The notes: a model not told the origin generated them from the letters alone. DNA of 64,000 bases from Aeromicrobium senzhongii (GCF_014334735.1 NZ_CP060587.1:1736001-1800000), one strand, 5' to 3'. Counted from the first letter of the stretch, positions 37,692-47,547 are shown. A program made the numbers and translations.

Positions 37692-40169
37692 ATGGCCCGC
37701 GTGACTGGATCTGGTACCGAGACCGCGGACTTCGAGGAGCACATCCTCGACACCGACGTCGGCGACGAGATGCGCTCCAGCTTCCTCGAGTACGCGTACT
37801 CGGTGATCTACGCCCGGGCCCTGCCCGACGCACGGGACGGGCTCAAGCCCGTGCAGCGGCGCATTCTCTACACGATGGACGAGATGGGACTGCGCCACGA
37901 CCGGCCCCACGTCAAGAGCGCCCGCCCCGTGGGCGAGGTGATGGGCAAGCTGCACCCGCACGGCGACAGCGCGATCTACGACGCACTGGTCCGCCTGGTC
38001 CAGCCGTGGGCGCTGCGGCTGCCGCTGCTGGACGGCCACGGCAACTTCGGCTCGCCCGACGACCCGCCCGCCGCCATGCGTTACACCGAGATCCGCATGG
38101 ATCGCTCCGCCGAGGCGATGACGGCCTCGCTCGACGAGGACACGGTCGACTTCAAGCCCAACTACGACGGCCGGCTGCAGGAGCCCACGGTGCTCCCCGC
38201 GGCCATCCCCCACCTGCTGGTCAACGGTGCCTCGGGCATCGCCGTCGGCATGGCCACCAACATCGCCCCGCACAACCTCATCGAGGTCGTCCAGGCGCTG
38301 CGCCACCTGATCGACCACCCCGATGCCGACCTCGACGCCCTCATGCGCTTCATCCCCGGTCCCGACCTGCCGACCGGCGGCAAGATCGTCGGACTCGACG
38401 GCATCCGCGACGCCTATGCCACGGGCAACGGCTCGTTCAAGATGCGGGCCACCACCCGGGTCGAGAACGTGACGCCGCGCAGGAAGGGCATCATCGTCAC
38501 CGAGCTGCCCTACAACGTCGGTCCCGAGAAGATCATCGAGTCGATCAAGAAGCTGGTCCAGGCCAAGAAGATCCAGGGCATCTCGGACCTGAAGAACCTC
38601 ACCGACCGCAAGCACGGCCTGCGGCTGGTCATCGAGATCAAGAACGGCATCGTCCCCGAGGCGCTGCTGGCTCAGCTCTACCGCCAGACGCCGCTGGAGT
38701 CCTCGTTCGGCATCAACAACGTCGCCCTCGTCGACGGTCAGCCCCGGACCCTGGGCCTGCGCGAGATGCTGACGGTCTACCTCGAGCACCGCATCGACGT
38801 CGTCCGGCGCCGCACCACCTACCGGCGCGGCAAGGCCGCCGACCGCCTGCACCTCGTCGACGGCCTGATGATCGCCATCCTCGACATCGACGAGGTCATC
38901 CAGCTGATCCGCGGCTCGGACAACCGCGGCGAGGCGCGCGGGCGGCTCATGTCGGTCTTCGACCTGTCCGAGCTGCAGGCCGACTACATCCTCGACCTGC
39001 AGCTGGGCCGCCTCACCCGCTTCTCACGCCTCGAGCTGGAGAAGGAGGCCGACGAGCTGCGCCGCACCATCGAGGAGCTCGACGCGATCCTGGCCGACGA
39101 GCAGGTGCTGCGGGGCCACGTGGGCGACGAGCTGGCCCAGATGGCCCAGGAGTTCGGCACGCCACGGCGCACCGTCCTGCTGGAGTCGGCCGGCGTTCCC
39201 GCGCTCGCGGCCGCCGGCGGCTCCCTCGAGGTCCCCGACGACCCGTGCTGGGTCCTGCTCTCCTCGACCGGCCTGGTGGCCCGCACGTCCGATGCCGAGC
39301 CCCTGGGCACCCACGGCCGGCGCGCCAAGCACGACACCGTCGTGGCGGCCGTCCGCGCCACCGCCCGGGGCCAGGTCGGAGTCGTCACCTCGGCCGGCAC
39401 GGTCCACCGCCTCGACGTCGTCGACCTGCCGAACCTGCCCCCGACCGCGGACTCGCCGCGTTTGCAGGGCGGGCTCCCGCTGACCGAGCTGCTGAGCCTC
39501 GACGGCGACGCCCTGACCCTGATGAACTTCGACGAGGACGTCCCCGGCCTCGCGATGGGCACCCGGGCCGGTGTCGTCAAGCGGGTCAAGCCCGACCACC
39601 TGACGAACCGCGACTCCTGGGAGCTCATCCGACTCGAGGACGGCGACCGCGTCGTCGGCGCCGTGCCCCTGACCACCGGCGACGAGGAGCTCGCGTTCGT
39701 CACGTCCGAGGCGCAACTGCTGCACTTCCCGGCCTCCGTCGTGCGCCCCCAGGGCCGCAGTGGCGGCGGCGTCGCGGGCATCAAGCTCGGCGCGGGCGCC
39801 CACGTCGTGGCCTTCGGTGCCGTCTCGGACATCGAGACGGCTCACGTGGTGACGGTCGCCGGCAGCTCGTCGGCCCTGCCGGGCACCCAGACCGGCTCGG
39901 TCAAGGTGACTCCCCTGTCGGTCTACCCCGGCAAGGGACGAGGCACCGGCGGCGTCCGCTGCCAGCGGCTGGTCCGGGGTGAGGACGCCCTCGTCTTCGC
40001 CTGGGTCGGCGACGGGATGCCGGTCGCATCGGCCGCGAGCGGCTCGCCCGTCGACCTGCCCGAGGTGGTCGAGAAGCGCGACGCATCGGGCACTCCGGTG
40101 GCCCAGCCGATCGCCGGTGTCTCGGCATCCGCGTCCGACCTGCCGGGCGCCAGAAACGTGTCAGACTGA
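37692..40169 (+). CDS. parC: DNA topoisomerase IV subunit A (GyrA/ParC family)
   Basis: The 825-residue type IIA topoisomerase subunit has [40 protein letters not shown] and the catalytic Tyr in [10 protein letters not shown]. The C-terminal beta-pinwheel lacks a perfect GyrA box; the nearest stretch is RPQGRSGGG. With parE 3.3 kb away on the other strand, it is topoisomerase IV rather than gyrase. The ATG at 37692 is nine bases before a GTG (37701) that has better spacing from GGGAG, so the true start could be either. It is divergent from pat and followed by an lprG-like gene after five bases. Confidence 0.95.
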   Translation: MARVTGSGTETADFEEHILDTDVGDEMRSSFLEYAYSVIYARALPDARDGLKPVQRRILYTMDEMGLRHDRPHVKSARPVGEVMGKLHPHGDSAIYDALVRLVQPWALRLPLLDGHGNFGSPDDPPAAMRYTEIRMDRSAEAMTASLDEDTVDFKPNYDGRLQEPTVLPAAIPHLLVNGASGIAVGMATNIAPHNLIEVVQALRHLIDHPDADLDALMRFIPGPDLPTGGKIVGLDGIRDAYATGNGSFKMRATTRVENVTPRRKGIIVTELPYNVGPEKIIESIKKLVQAKKIQGISDLKNLTDRKHGLRLVIEIKNGIVPEALLAQLYRQTPLESSFGINNVALVDGQPRTLGLREMLTVYLEHRIDVVRRRTTYRRGKAADRLHLVDGLMIAILDIDEVIQLIRGSDNRGEARGRLMSVFDLSELQADYILDLQLGRLTRFSRLELEKEADELRRTIEELDAILADEQVLRGHVGDELAQMAQEFGTPRRTVLLESAGVPALAAAGGSLEVPDDPCWVLLSSTGLVARTSDAEPLGTHGRRAKHDTVVAAVRATARGQVGVVTSAGTVHRLDVVDLPNLPPTADSPRLQGGLPLTELLSLDGDALTLMNFDEDVPGLAMGTRAGVVKRVKPDHLTNRDSWELIRLEDGDRVVGAVPLTTGDEELAFVTSEAQLLHFPASVVRPQGRSGGGVAGIKLGAGAHVVAFGAVSDIETAHVVTVAGSSSALPGTQTGSVKVTPLSVYPGKGRGTGGVRCQRLVRGEDALVFAWVGDGMPVASAASGSPVDLPEVVEKRDASGTPVAQPIAGVSASASDLPGARNVSD

Positions 40170-40174
40170 CCAGC

Positions 40175-40861
40175 GTGTTCTCACGACTGCTGACCGCCAC
40201 ACTGCTGACCAGCACGCTGCTGCTGACCGCCTGCACGGGTGACGACGCCGACTCCGGTGACGCCGCCGAGCGCCTTGACACAGCCGCGCAGGCCCTCGCC
40301 GACGCGCAGGCCCTGGACATCTCGCTGGCCACGTCGTCGCTGCCCGACGGCGTGCGCGGCCTGCTCTCGGCGAAGGGCGTGGGCGACCACTCCCCCGCCT
40401 TCAGCGGCGACGTCAAGATCGTCGCCGGGGGCGCCACGATCGGCGCCGAGGTCATCGCGGTCGACGACAAGGTCTACGCCAAGACAGGCTTCTCGCCGGT
40501 GTGGGCCCCGCTCGACCCGAAGAGCCTGGGCGCGCCCGACCCCGCCGACCTGCTCGGCTCCGACGCCGATTCCGGCCTGGCGGGCCTGCTGAAGGTCACC
40601 ACCGACGTCGAGACCGGCGACAAGTCCCGCGACGGCGACACCGTGCTGACCGAGATCGAGGGCGACATCCCCGGCGACCGGATCGCCACCCTGATTCCGA
40701 CGGCCGACCAGAACGAGAACTTCGACGTCGTCTACCGCCTCACCGACGACGACGAGCTGCACGACGCCAAGATCACCGGCCCGTTCTACGGGGACGACAA
40801 CGTCACCTACACCGTGGAGCTGCAGCCGCGCGACGAGCCCGCCGACATCACCGCCCCCTGA
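40175..40861 (+). CDS. LppX/LprAFG-family lipoprotein (LprG-like)
   Basis: The 228-residue protein has a lipoprotein signal with lipobox LLTAC (Cys20) followed by a beta-rich domain of the LppX_LprAFG fold. That fold holds diacyl or triacyl lipids in a hydrophobic pocket (GFSPVWAPLDP and the repeated acidic loops are typical). LprG moves triacylglycerides and lipoglycans to the outer envelope with the MFS partner P55. The same order is seen here, with the MFS gene four bases downstream. The start is a GTG, five bases after parC, so it probably shares the parC transcript. Confidence 0.88.
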   Translation: MFSRLLTATLLTSTLLLTACTGDDADSGDAAERLDTAAQALADAQALDISLATSSLPDGVRGLLSAKGVGDHSPAFSGDVKIVAGGATIGAEVIAVDDKVYAKTGFSPVWAPLDPKSLGAPDPADLLGSDADSGLAGLLKVTTDVETGDKSRDGDTVLTEIEGDIPGDRIATLIPTADQNENFDVVYRLTDDDELHDAKITGPFYGDDNVTYTVELQPRDEPADITAP

Positions 40862-40865
40862 TCCC

Positions 40866-42578
40866 GTGCCGATGAAGGAGCTCGCGTCGCGCGGGTTGCT
40901 GGCGCTCGCGGCGGTCGCGATCGGCTTCGCCGCCGCCGACACGTACGTCGTCGTGCTGGCCCTGCCGGACATGATGACGGCCGCCGGCCTCACGGTCGCC
41001 GAGCTGCAGCGCGCCGCGCCCATCATCTCGGGCTTCCTGCTGGGGTACGTCGCCGTGCTCCCGCTGATCGGACGGGTCTCGGACCTGCGCGGACGCGTCC
41101 CGGTGCTGACCGGCTGCCTCGTGGTCTTCGCGATCGGATCGGTCATCACGGCCGCCGGGTACGACCTTCCCACCATCGTGCTGGGCCGGTTGATCCAGGG
41201 CATCGGCGGCGGCGGGCTGATCCCGCCCACGCTGGCCCTGATCGCCGACACCTGGCCGGCCGAGCGCCGCGGGATGCCGCTGGGCATCATCGGCGCCGTC
41301 CAGGAGCTGGGCAGCGTCGTCGGCCCGCTGTGGGGCGCTGCGATCCTCGCGTTCGGCACGTGGCACGACATCTTCTGGCTCAACGCCGCCGTCGGGCTGG
41401 CCATCGCCGCGGCGATGCTGCGTCACCGGCCGGCGGAGCGCACGCGGGGGTTCGACCTCTGGGGGCTGATCCTGGTCGGGATCGCGTCGATCTGTCTGCT
41501 GCTGGTGATGATGGAACCGGAGTCGCTCACCACCGGCGTGACCAGCGGCCTGGCGTTCCTGCCGGTCACCGGCGACTCGCGCTGGCTCACTCCCCTGGCG
41601 CTCGCCGGCTACGCGTTCCTGCTCGCGTTCGTCGTGCGGCAGGCCACCGCGGCGCGTCCGCTGCTCGCCTGGCGCGGCTGGGGCGAGATCGCGCGCGAGA
41701 CCGACCTGTGGGGCGCCGCGGCCCTGACGGTGGCGCTCGGCGCCGTCATCGTGACCTTCGCGAGTGCCGAGCCCGAGCAGGCCGTGCTGGCCGACGACGC
41801 CGTCGTGCTGCTGCCGATCGCCGCACTCGCCCTGGCCGCGTTCGTGTGGCGCGGCCGGCGCGCCGCGAACCCGCTCATCCCGCGCGGCTCCCTCACGGCG
41901 ACGCCCGCGTGGGGGTCGATCGCCGTCTCGTTCTTCGTCGGCGCCGCCCTGATCGCCGCCTTGGTCGACATCCCGTTCTTCGCCCGCCTCACGATCGCCC
42001 CGGACGATCAGCTCGAAGCCGCGCTGGTGCTCGTGCGGTTCCTGGTGGCCCTGCCCGTCGGCGCCGTGCTGGGCGGATGGCTGTTGCGCCACGTGCCCGC
42101 CGGTCCCCTGACCGCCGCCGCCCTCACCCTGTCGGGCGCCTGCTTCCTGGTGATGGGCTCGTGGGACGCGCAGTCGCTGGAGTCCTTCTCGTCCACCGTC
42201 GTGCTGGCCGCGTGTGGCTTCGGCTTCGGCCTGGCGCTCGCGCCGGTGAACGCCGCACTGCTCGAGCACACGGCTGCCGACGTGCACGGACTGGCCAGCG
42301 CCCTGCTCGTCGTCGCTCGCATGGTCGGGATGCTGATCGGCATCTCGGCACTGACCACCATCGGGTTGCGCACCTTCCGCGGCGCGGTCGCCAAGATCCC
42401 CTCGGTCGAGAGCCTGTGCGACGGTGAGTCGACCGCGTGCGGGGCCTACACCGGCGCGATGCGCGACGCCGGGATCGCGCAATTGCAGGCCGTCTTCACC
42501 GGCGCGGCCGTCGCCGCCTTCATCGCCGCGGCCCTCGCCCTGCTGTTACTGCGTCGACGCGATATTTTCTCCTCATGA
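40866..42578 (+). CDS. MFS transporter, P55 (Rv1410c)-like
   Basis: The 570-residue protein has about 14 helices. Motif A (LIGRVSDLRGRVPVLTG) lies after helix 2 and motif C (GIIGAVQELGSVVGPLWG) in helix 5. A periplasmic segment with SLCDGESTACGAYTG carries two cysteines near the C-terminus. Context and size fit P55, which works with LprG to export triacylglyceride and affects drug susceptibility. The GTG at 40866 is four bases after the lprG-like stop; an ATG at 40872 is an alternative. The stop overlaps the carbonic anhydrase ATG. Confidence 0.87.
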   Translation: MPMKELASRGLLALAAVAIGFAAADTYVVVLALPDMMTAAGLTVAELQRAAPIISGFLLGYVAVLPLIGRVSDLRGRVPVLTGCLVVFAIGSVITAAGYDLPTIVLGRLIQGIGGGGLIPPTLALIADTWPAERRGMPLGIIGAVQELGSVVGPLWGAAILAFGTWHDIFWLNAAVGLAIAAAMLRHRPAERTRGFDLWGLILVGIASICLLLVMMEPESLTTGVTSGLAFLPVTGDSRWLTPLALAGYAFLLAFVVRQATAARPLLAWRGWGEIARETDLWGAAALTVALGAVIVTFASAEPEQAVLADDAVVLLPIAALALAAFVWRGRRAANPLIPRGSLTATPAWGSIAVSFFVGAALIAALVDIPFFARLTIAPDDQLEAALVLVRFLVALPVGAVLGGWLLRHVPAGPLTAAALTLSGACFLVMGSWDAQSLESFSSTVVLAACGFGFGLALAPVNAALLEHTAADVHGLASALLVVARMVGMLIGISALTTIGLRTFRGAVAKIPSVESLCDGESTACGAYTGAMRDAGIAQLQAVFTGAAVAAFIAAALALLLLRRRDIFSS

Positions 42579-43069
42579 CGAGCACTTTCGACGATCTTCT
42601 CGAGGCGAACCGCCGCTACTCCCAGACCCATGAGGGAGGCTTCGACGGCATCGCCCGGGCCGGCGTCCTCATGGTGACGTGCATGGACTCGCGGATCGAC
42701 CCGCTGGCCGTGATCGGCCTCCAGCCCGGCGATGCCAAGATCCTGCGCAATCCCGGCGGTCGCGTGACCGACCAGGTGCTCGTGGCGATCGTCCTGGGCG
42801 TCTCGCTGCTCAAGGTCGAGCGCGTCGTCGTCATGGAGCACACCCGCTGCGCCATGGCCACGTCCACCGAGGCGGACGTCAAGGAGAAGATCGGCGCCAA
42901 GAGCGGCACCGACGCCTCCTGGATGACCATCGGCGTCATCGAGGACCAGGAGTCCACCGTTCGTGCCGACGTCAACCGGGTGCGCAGTCACCCGCTCGTC
43001 CCCGACTCGGTCAGCGTCGGCGGATTCATCTACGACGTCGACTCCGGGCTGATGACACCGGTCGACTGA
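42575..43069 (+). CDS. Beta-class carbonic anhydrase
   Basis: The 164-residue zinc enzyme interconverts CO2 and bicarbonate. The zinc ligands are Cys36 (TCMDSRID), His89 and Cys92 (MEHTRC), and the Asp38-Arg40 dyad is intact. The short length matches the Rv1284-type, smaller than most bacterial beta-CAs. The ATG lies inside the MFS stop (ATGA), an odd coupling to a lipid exporter that may simply reflect operon drift. Confidence 0.93.
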   Translation: MTSTFDDLLEANRRYSQTHEGGFDGIARAGVLMVTCMDSRIDPLAVIGLQPGDAKILRNPGGRVTDQVLVAIVLGVSLLKVERVVVMEHTRCAMATSTEADVKEKIGAKSGTDASWMTIGVIEDQESTVRADVNRVRSHPLVPDSVSVGGFIYDVDSGLMTPVD

Positions 43070-43152
43070 GACGGCGGGACTTCAGGGCCGCCCTCACGAG
43101 CCCCGCCTCCGCTAGTGTCGTGCATCACAGAGCTTTCGAGGAAGGCAGGCGC

Positions 43153-43422
43153 ATGGCACTGGAGTTCGTCGACGAGGTCCCCGCGAGCACCGTCGGTCGC
43201 GGTCGTGGTTCGAGGATCTACACGCCCGAGGTCATCGAGGCGCTGAAGGACCATCCCGGCAAGTGGGCGAAGGTTCCCGGTGCGACGCCGGGCAACGCCG
43301 CCGCCTTCAAGCGCAGCCACGACGGCTTTGACTACAAGAGCGTGAACACGGGCAAGACCAAGAAGAACGCCAAGGGCGAGGCGGTCGCCGTCTACGACGT
43401 GTACCTGACCTTCAACCCCTGA
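43153..43422 (+). CDS. Small conserved-looking basic protein of unknown function
   Basis: The 89-residue protein begins MALEFVDEVPASTVGRGRGS and includes an IYTPEVIEALKDHPGKWAKV segment and a Lys-rich stretch NTGKTKKNAKGEAVAVYDVYL. No family could be named; the pattern resembles small phage-related or DNA-associated proteins in actinobacteria. The ATG has a good AGGAAGG site, and TAGTGT near 43113 is a plausible -10. It ends just before a very strong terminator and stands alone between the carbonic anhydrase and parE genes. Confidence 0.7.
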   Translation: MALEFVDEVPASTVGRGRGSRIYTPEVIEALKDHPGKWAKVPGATPGNAAAFKRSHDGFDYKSVNTGKTKKNAKGEAVAVYDVYLTFNP

Positions 43423-43427
43423 CCTGC

Positions 43428-43470
43428 GCGACAGAGCCCCCGTACGTCGGACGTACGGGGGCTCTGTCGC
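43428..43470. terminator. Very strong bidirectional terminator (20-bp perfect arms)
   Basis: The arms gcgacagagcccccgtacgt and its exact complement are separated only by CGG. It lies between the small protein gene and the convergent parE gene. Confidence 0.9.
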
Positions 43471-43489
43471 GCCGTGGCGAACGGCCGGG

Positions 43490-45580
43490 TCAGGCGTCGA
43501 TCAGCTCGCTGTCGATCTCGTACGCACCCTGGATGATGAACTCCTTGCGCGGCGGCACCTCGTTGCCCATGAGCAGCTCGAAGACGGCGGCCGAGTCCTC
43601 GGCGTCGTCGACGGTGAGCCGCCGCAACGTCCGGTGGCGCGGGTCCATCGTGGTCTCGGCCAGCTGGTCGGCGTCCATCTCGCCGAGGCCCTTGTAGCGC
43701 TGGGGCGCGTCCTTCCAGCGGACGTTGCGCTTCTTCAGCTGGGCCAGCGTGCGCTGCAGCTCGGCGTCGGAGTACGTGTAGATGTACTTGTCCTGGCCCT
43801 TCTTGGGCGAGACCAGCTCGATCCGGTGCAGCGGCGGCACGGCCGTGTAGACGCGGCCGGCCTCAACCATGGGGCGCATGTAGCGGAAGAACAACGTCGC
43901 CAGCAGGCAGCGGATGTGGGCGCCGTCGGAGTCGGCGTCGGCCATGAAGATGATGCGACCGTAGCGGGCGGCATCGAGGTCGAACGTGCGTCCCGAGCCC
44001 GCGCCGACCACCTGGATGATCGACGAGCACTCGGCGTTCTTGAGCATGTCGCCGATGCTGGCCTTCTGGACGTTGAGGATCTTGCCCCGGATCGGCAGCA
44101 GCGCCTGGAACTCGGCGTCACGCGCCGACTTCGCGGTGCCGAGGGCCGAGTCGCCCTCCACGATGAACAGCTCGGAACGCTCGATGTCGGTGCTGCGGCA
44201 GTCGGCGAGCTTCGCCGGCAGCGCGCTGGACTCGAGGGCGTTCTTGCGTCGCTGGGCGTCGCGTTGCTGGCGCGCTGCCAGCCGCGTGCGCGAGGCGCCG
44301 ACGACCTTCTCCAGGACCTGACGGGCCTTGGCCTTCTGCGCCGCCTTGGTGGACGTGAGGAAGGCGCTCAGCTCGCGCGTGACGATCTTGTTCACGATGC
44401 GCGTGACCGCCGGGGTGCCCAGCACCTCCTTCGTCTGCCCCTCGAACTGCGGCTCGGCCAGGTTGACGGTGACGACGGCGGTGAGGCCCTCGAGCACGTC
44501 CTCCTTCGTGACGTCCGGATCGCCGTTCTTGAGCAGCCGGGTGTTGCGCAGCACCTCGTTGAAGGTCTTGGTGATGCCGCGCTCGAACCCCGAGACGTGC
44601 GTGCCGCCCTTGGGCGTCGCGATGATGTTGACGAACGACTTCATGACCGTGTCGTAGTCGGTGCCCCACCGCAGCGCGATGTCGACGCCCAGGGTGCGCT
44701 CGACGTCCTGCGGGGTCATGTGACCCTTCGTGTCCAGCACGGGGACCGTCTCGACGAAGGTGTCCTCGCCCTGGATCCGCAGGACGTCGCAGACCGGCGC
44801 GTCGGGCGCCAGGAAGTCGCAGAACTCCGAGATGCCGCCCTCGTGGAAGAACTCCTCCTCGCGCGGCTCCTCGCCCCGCTCGTCGCGGATGACGATGCGC
44901 AGGCCCGGCACGAGGAAGGACGTCTGACGGGCGCGGCCGACCAGGTCCTCGTACGAGAACTTCGCGCCCTTGATGAAGATCTGCGGGTCGGCCCAGTAGC
45001 GCACGCGGGTGCCGGTGCGCGACTTGGCGACCTTGCCGATCTTGCGCAGCGTGTTGTCGGGGGTGAAGTCCGCGTCGGCGCCGTCACCGGCGAAGACGCC
45101 CGGCGTGCCGCGACGGAACGACATGGCCCACGTGGCGCCGCCCTTGTCGACCTCGACGTCGAGCCGCTCGGACAGCGCGTTGACCACCGAGGCACCCACG
45201 CCGTGCAGGCCGCCGGTGGCGTTGTAGGACCCGCCGCCGAACTTTCCGCCGGCGTGCAGCTTGGTGTAAACGACCTCGACGCCGGTCAAGCCGGTCTTGG
45301 GCTCGATGTCGACCGGGACGCCACGGCCGTCGTCACGGACCTCGACGGACCCGTCGGCGTACAGGATGACGCCGATGTGCGAGCCGTGGCCACCGAGCGC
45401 CTCGTCGACGGAGTTGTCGATGATCTCCCACAGGCAGTGCATGAGGCCGCGCGTGTCGGTCGAGCCGATGTACATGCCGGGCCGCTTGCGCACCGCTTCG
45501 AGTCCCTCGAGGACGAGCAGATTGCGTGCGTCGTAAGTCGAAATGTCCTGTTCCTCCTGATCAGGTTCCCCACCTGCCAC
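43490..45580 (-). CDS. parE: DNA topoisomerase IV subunit B (GyrB/ParE family)
   Basis: The protein of about 696 residues has the GHKL ATPase motifs VRKRPGMYIGST, DNSVDEAL, DDGRGVPVD and GGLHGVGASVVNALS, and the Toprim motifs FIVEGDSALG and MADADSDGAHIR. Topoisomerase IV decatenates chromosomes with ParC. The start is uncertain. A GTG at 45580 is used here, but the only strong ribosome binding site (GGAGGAA, around 45557-45551) sits six bases before an ATT codon at 45544, which would give a start at ISTYDARN, exactly where many GyrB/ParE proteins begin. It diverges from the DUF7455 gene. Confidence 0.93.
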   Translation of the reverse strand: MAGGEPDQEEQDISTYDARNLLVLEGLEAVRKRPGMYIGSTDTRGLMHCLWEIIDNSVDEALGGHGSHIGVILYADGSVEVRDDGRGVPVDIEPKTGLTGVEVVYTKLHAGGKFGGGSYNATGGLHGVGASVVNALSERLDVEVDKGGATWAMSFRRGTPGVFAGDGADADFTPDNTLRKIGKVAKSRTGTRVRYWADPQIFIKGAKFSYEDLVGRARQTSFLVPGLRIVIRDERGEEPREEEFFHEGGISEFCDFLAPDAPVCDVLRIQGEDTFVETVPVLDTKGHMTPQDVERTLGVDIALRWGTDYDTVMKSFVNIIATPKGGTHVSGFERGITKTFNEVLRNTRLLKNGDPDVTKEDVLEGLTAVVTVNLAEPQFEGQTKEVLGTPAVTRIVNKIVTRELSAFLTSTKAAQKAKARQVLEKVVGASRTRLAARQQRDAQRRKNALESSALPAKLADCRSTDIERSELFIVEGDSALGTAKSARDAEFQALLPIRGKILNVQKASIGDMLKNAECSSIIQVVGAGSGRTFDLDAARYGRIIFMADADSDGAHIRCLLATLFFRYMRPMVEAGRVYTAVPPLHRIELVSPKKGQDKYIYTYSDAELQRTLAQLKKRNVRWKDAPQRYKGLGEMDADQLAETTMDPRHRTLRRLTVDDAEDSAAVFELLMGNEVPPRKEFIIQGAYEIDSELIDA

Positions 45581-45612
45581 CGTATCGACCCGCACCCATC
45601 GGACCGGACGTG

Positions 45613-45631
45613 ACACGCGGCCCCCGCGTGT
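45613..45631. promoter_or_regulatory. Perfect palindrome in the parE / DUF7455 divergent space
   Basis: The sequence acacgcggcccccgcgtgt has 8-bp arms around CCC and lies 33 bases upstream of the parE GTG and 77 bases from the DUF7455 GTG. It could be an operator shared by both genes or a leader hairpin. No regulator can be assigned. Confidence 0.4.
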
Positions 45632-45707
45632 TCGTGCGGATTTGGCTCGGTGAGAGAGTATTCATGGTGTAGTTCGACCCATCTCCCCCCGACGAAACGA
45701 GGACACC

Positions 45708-45905
45708 GTGAACGCCACTGCCGAGTTCCCCGCCCTCACCACCGCCGACCGCTGCGACCGTTGCGGCGCGCAGGCCTTTGTCCGCGTCGAGCTCTCTGCC
45801 GGCACCGACCTGATGTTCTGTGCCCACCACGGCCGTCAGCACGAGGAGCGGCTGCGTGAGATCGCCGTGTCCTACCGCGACGAGAGCGACCGCCTGTCGG
45901 TCTGA
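45708..45905 (+). CDS. DUF7455 small zinc-binding protein
   Basis: The 65-residue protein contains CDRCGAQAF and MFCAHHGRQHEERL, a Cys-x2-Cys...Cys-x2-His zinc ribbon pattern of the DUF7455 family common in actinobacteria. The function is not known. The start is a GTG five bases after GAGGA. It diverges from parE and ends at a hairpin terminator. Its position between topoisomerase and sigma factor genes is common in actinobacteria. Confidence 0.85.
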   Translation: MNATAEFPALTTADRCDRCGAQAFVRVELSAGTDLMFCAHHGRQHEERLREIAVSYRDESDRLSV

Positions 45906-45943
45906 GTCCGGTCGGGCCCGGCCCGAAGACCCCGAGCAACGAG

Positions 45944-45992
45944 AACGGCTCGCGGCGCGCATCCCCTCTCGGGGCGCGTACCGCGAGCCGTT
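45944..45992. terminator. Bidirectional hairpin terminator
   Basis: The arms aacggctcgcgg (45944-45955) and ccgcgagccgtt (45981-45992) form a 12-bp stem, with a further cgcg/cgcg pairing inside. It separates the convergent DUF7455 and phospholipase-D-like genes. Confidence 0.8.
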
Positions 45993-46020
45993 GCCGTTGG
46001 CGGGCCCAGGACGTGCGGGC

Positions 46021-47547
46021 TCAGTACTTGAACGCGCCGTAGGCCTTCGTCTGCGTGACCGAGCGCCAGTGCTCGACGTAGGCGTCGTATACGTCCGCGT
46101 CGGACGTGATCGTGGTGATCTCGTCGCTGGCGACCAGGTTCGAGCCGGTCAGGTTGGCCGAGCCCGCGACCGTCATCTTGACCCGCGAGCCGCCCTTGGG
46201 CCAGGCGCGGCCGTTCGGCAGCCGCTCCTCGGGGTTCAGCCGGTTCGGCGTCATCTTGGCGTCGATGAGGATCGTCTTGTCGTGGATCTGGGCGTACGCG
46301 GCGTCGACCTCGGTGCGCGAGGTCTTCAGGACGTCCAGGATCGGCTTGCACACGCGCAGCACCTGACGGCAGTGCTCGAGGTAGTTCTTCTTGTTGTCGT
46401 CCTTGAACCCGACCACCGAGACGCGGCAGCCGCCGTTGTTCAGCGCGGCGAGCTTGTACGCCAGCGCGATGCGGCGGTACTTGAAGCGGTTCTCCATCAC
46501 GCGGATGCGGCACTGCTCGTCCGGGACGACACGGTTCAACACGTTGAGGATCGGGTCGCGACCGTTCGTGGGCGTGGCGCGCAGCGGCGACACGTGGACG
46601 GTGTAGTTGGACAGGTTCGAGTACAGGACGCCGCGGCGCGCGAAGGCGCTCGTGTACCCGTCGCGGGTCGCGGTCTTGTAGCCGTAGCGGCTGTTGCGCT
46701 TGGCGATGTAGCGGCCGTAGTCCTTGCCGATCTTGCGCTTGGCCCACATGTCGTTCCAGACGGCGCTCATCTGGTACCACAGCTTCTTGTCGTTGTAGAC
46801 GGTCGTGCCGTTGTTGTACGTGCGCTCGGCGCTGCGGCCACCGAAGTTGCTCGAGCCGGTCCACACGACACCCCGGGCGCGCTTGCCGCTGCGGGTGTAG
46901 GTGTCACTGACCATGACGATCTTGGAGTGCATGAGCGCCCCGTTGACCCGCGAGAGGCAGGCCATGGACTTGCCGTTGGAGCAGGTCTTGAACTTGCCGT
47001 ACTTGGTGGCGTTGAGCTGCTTCCTCAGCTTGTTCGACGCGGGCGACTGGTGCGCGTTCGGGTGGATGAAGCGCACCTTGACGCCGGCCTTGGCGGCCTT
47101 GACCAGCTCACGGCCGACCCGGACCGAGTCCTCCATGCGGGAGTTCGCGGCGTACACCGACGTGGCGCGGCGCTGGCTCTTGGACTTCATCTTGCCGTCG
47201 GGGGTCTGGTACGACCCACGGATCAGGCGCTCGAGGTCGTTCAGCAGCGAGTAGTCGCGGTTGGAACCGCCCTTGTCGAAGTACGGGCGCGAGAAGTTGG
47301 GCTCGACCTCGACCGGGTAGGCGGCACCGAAGGGGCGCCGATCGGTCGCAGCAGCGGCGGCGGGCGCCACGGCCTGCGGCGCAGCGGCCTGCGGTTGGGC
47401 GGCCTCGGCCTGGGGGACGACCGCCGGGGCCTGCTCGGCGACCGCGGACTCGTCGACACCGAAGGTCGAGCTGGTGGCCACGAGCGGCAGGACGAGTGCG
47501 CCGACAGCGGCGACACCCGCAAGTCGAAGCCGGTGACTGACGGACAC
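46021..47547 (-). CDS. Secreted phospholipase-D-like (HKD) protein
   Basis: The 508-residue protein has a signal peptide (RLRLAGVAAVGALVLPLVA region), an Ala/Pro/Gln-rich linker of about 50 residues, and two HKD half-sites: ALMHSKIVMVSDT with GSSNFGGRS, and QIHDKTILIDAK with GSANLTGSN. The pattern fits phospholipase D or endonuclease-type phosphodiesterases outside the cell. The catalytic His and Lys are present in both sites; the Asp at H-x-K-x4-D is Ser in the first and Asp in the second. The GTG at 47547 is chosen because of a GGGGGAG site; an upstream TTG has none. TAGTCT near 47600 (minus strand) is the likely -10. Confidence 0.85.
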   Translation of the reverse strand: MSVSHRLRLAGVAAVGALVLPLVATSSTFGVDESAVAEQAPAVVPQAEAAQPQAAAPQAVAPAAAAATDRRPFGAAYPVEVEPNFSRPYFDKGGSNRDYSLLNDLERLIRGSYQTPDGKMKSKSQRRATSVYAANSRMEDSVRVGRELVKAAKAGVKVRFIHPNAHQSPASNKLRKQLNATKYGKFKTCSNGKSMACLSRVNGALMHSKIVMVSDTYTRSGKRARGVVWTGSSNFGGRSAERTYNNGTTVYNDKKLWYQMSAVWNDMWAKRKIGKDYGRYIAKRNSRYGYKTATRDGYTSAFARRGVLYSNLSNYTVHVSPLRATPTNGRDPILNVLNRVVPDEQCRIRVMENRFKYRRIALAYKLAALNNGGCRVSVVGFKDDNKKNYLEHCRQVLRVCKPILDVLKTSRTEVDAAYAQIHDKTILIDAKMTPNRLNPEERLPNGRAWPKGGSRVKMTVAGSANLTGSNLVASDEITTITSDADVYDAYVEHWRSVTQTKAYGAFKY

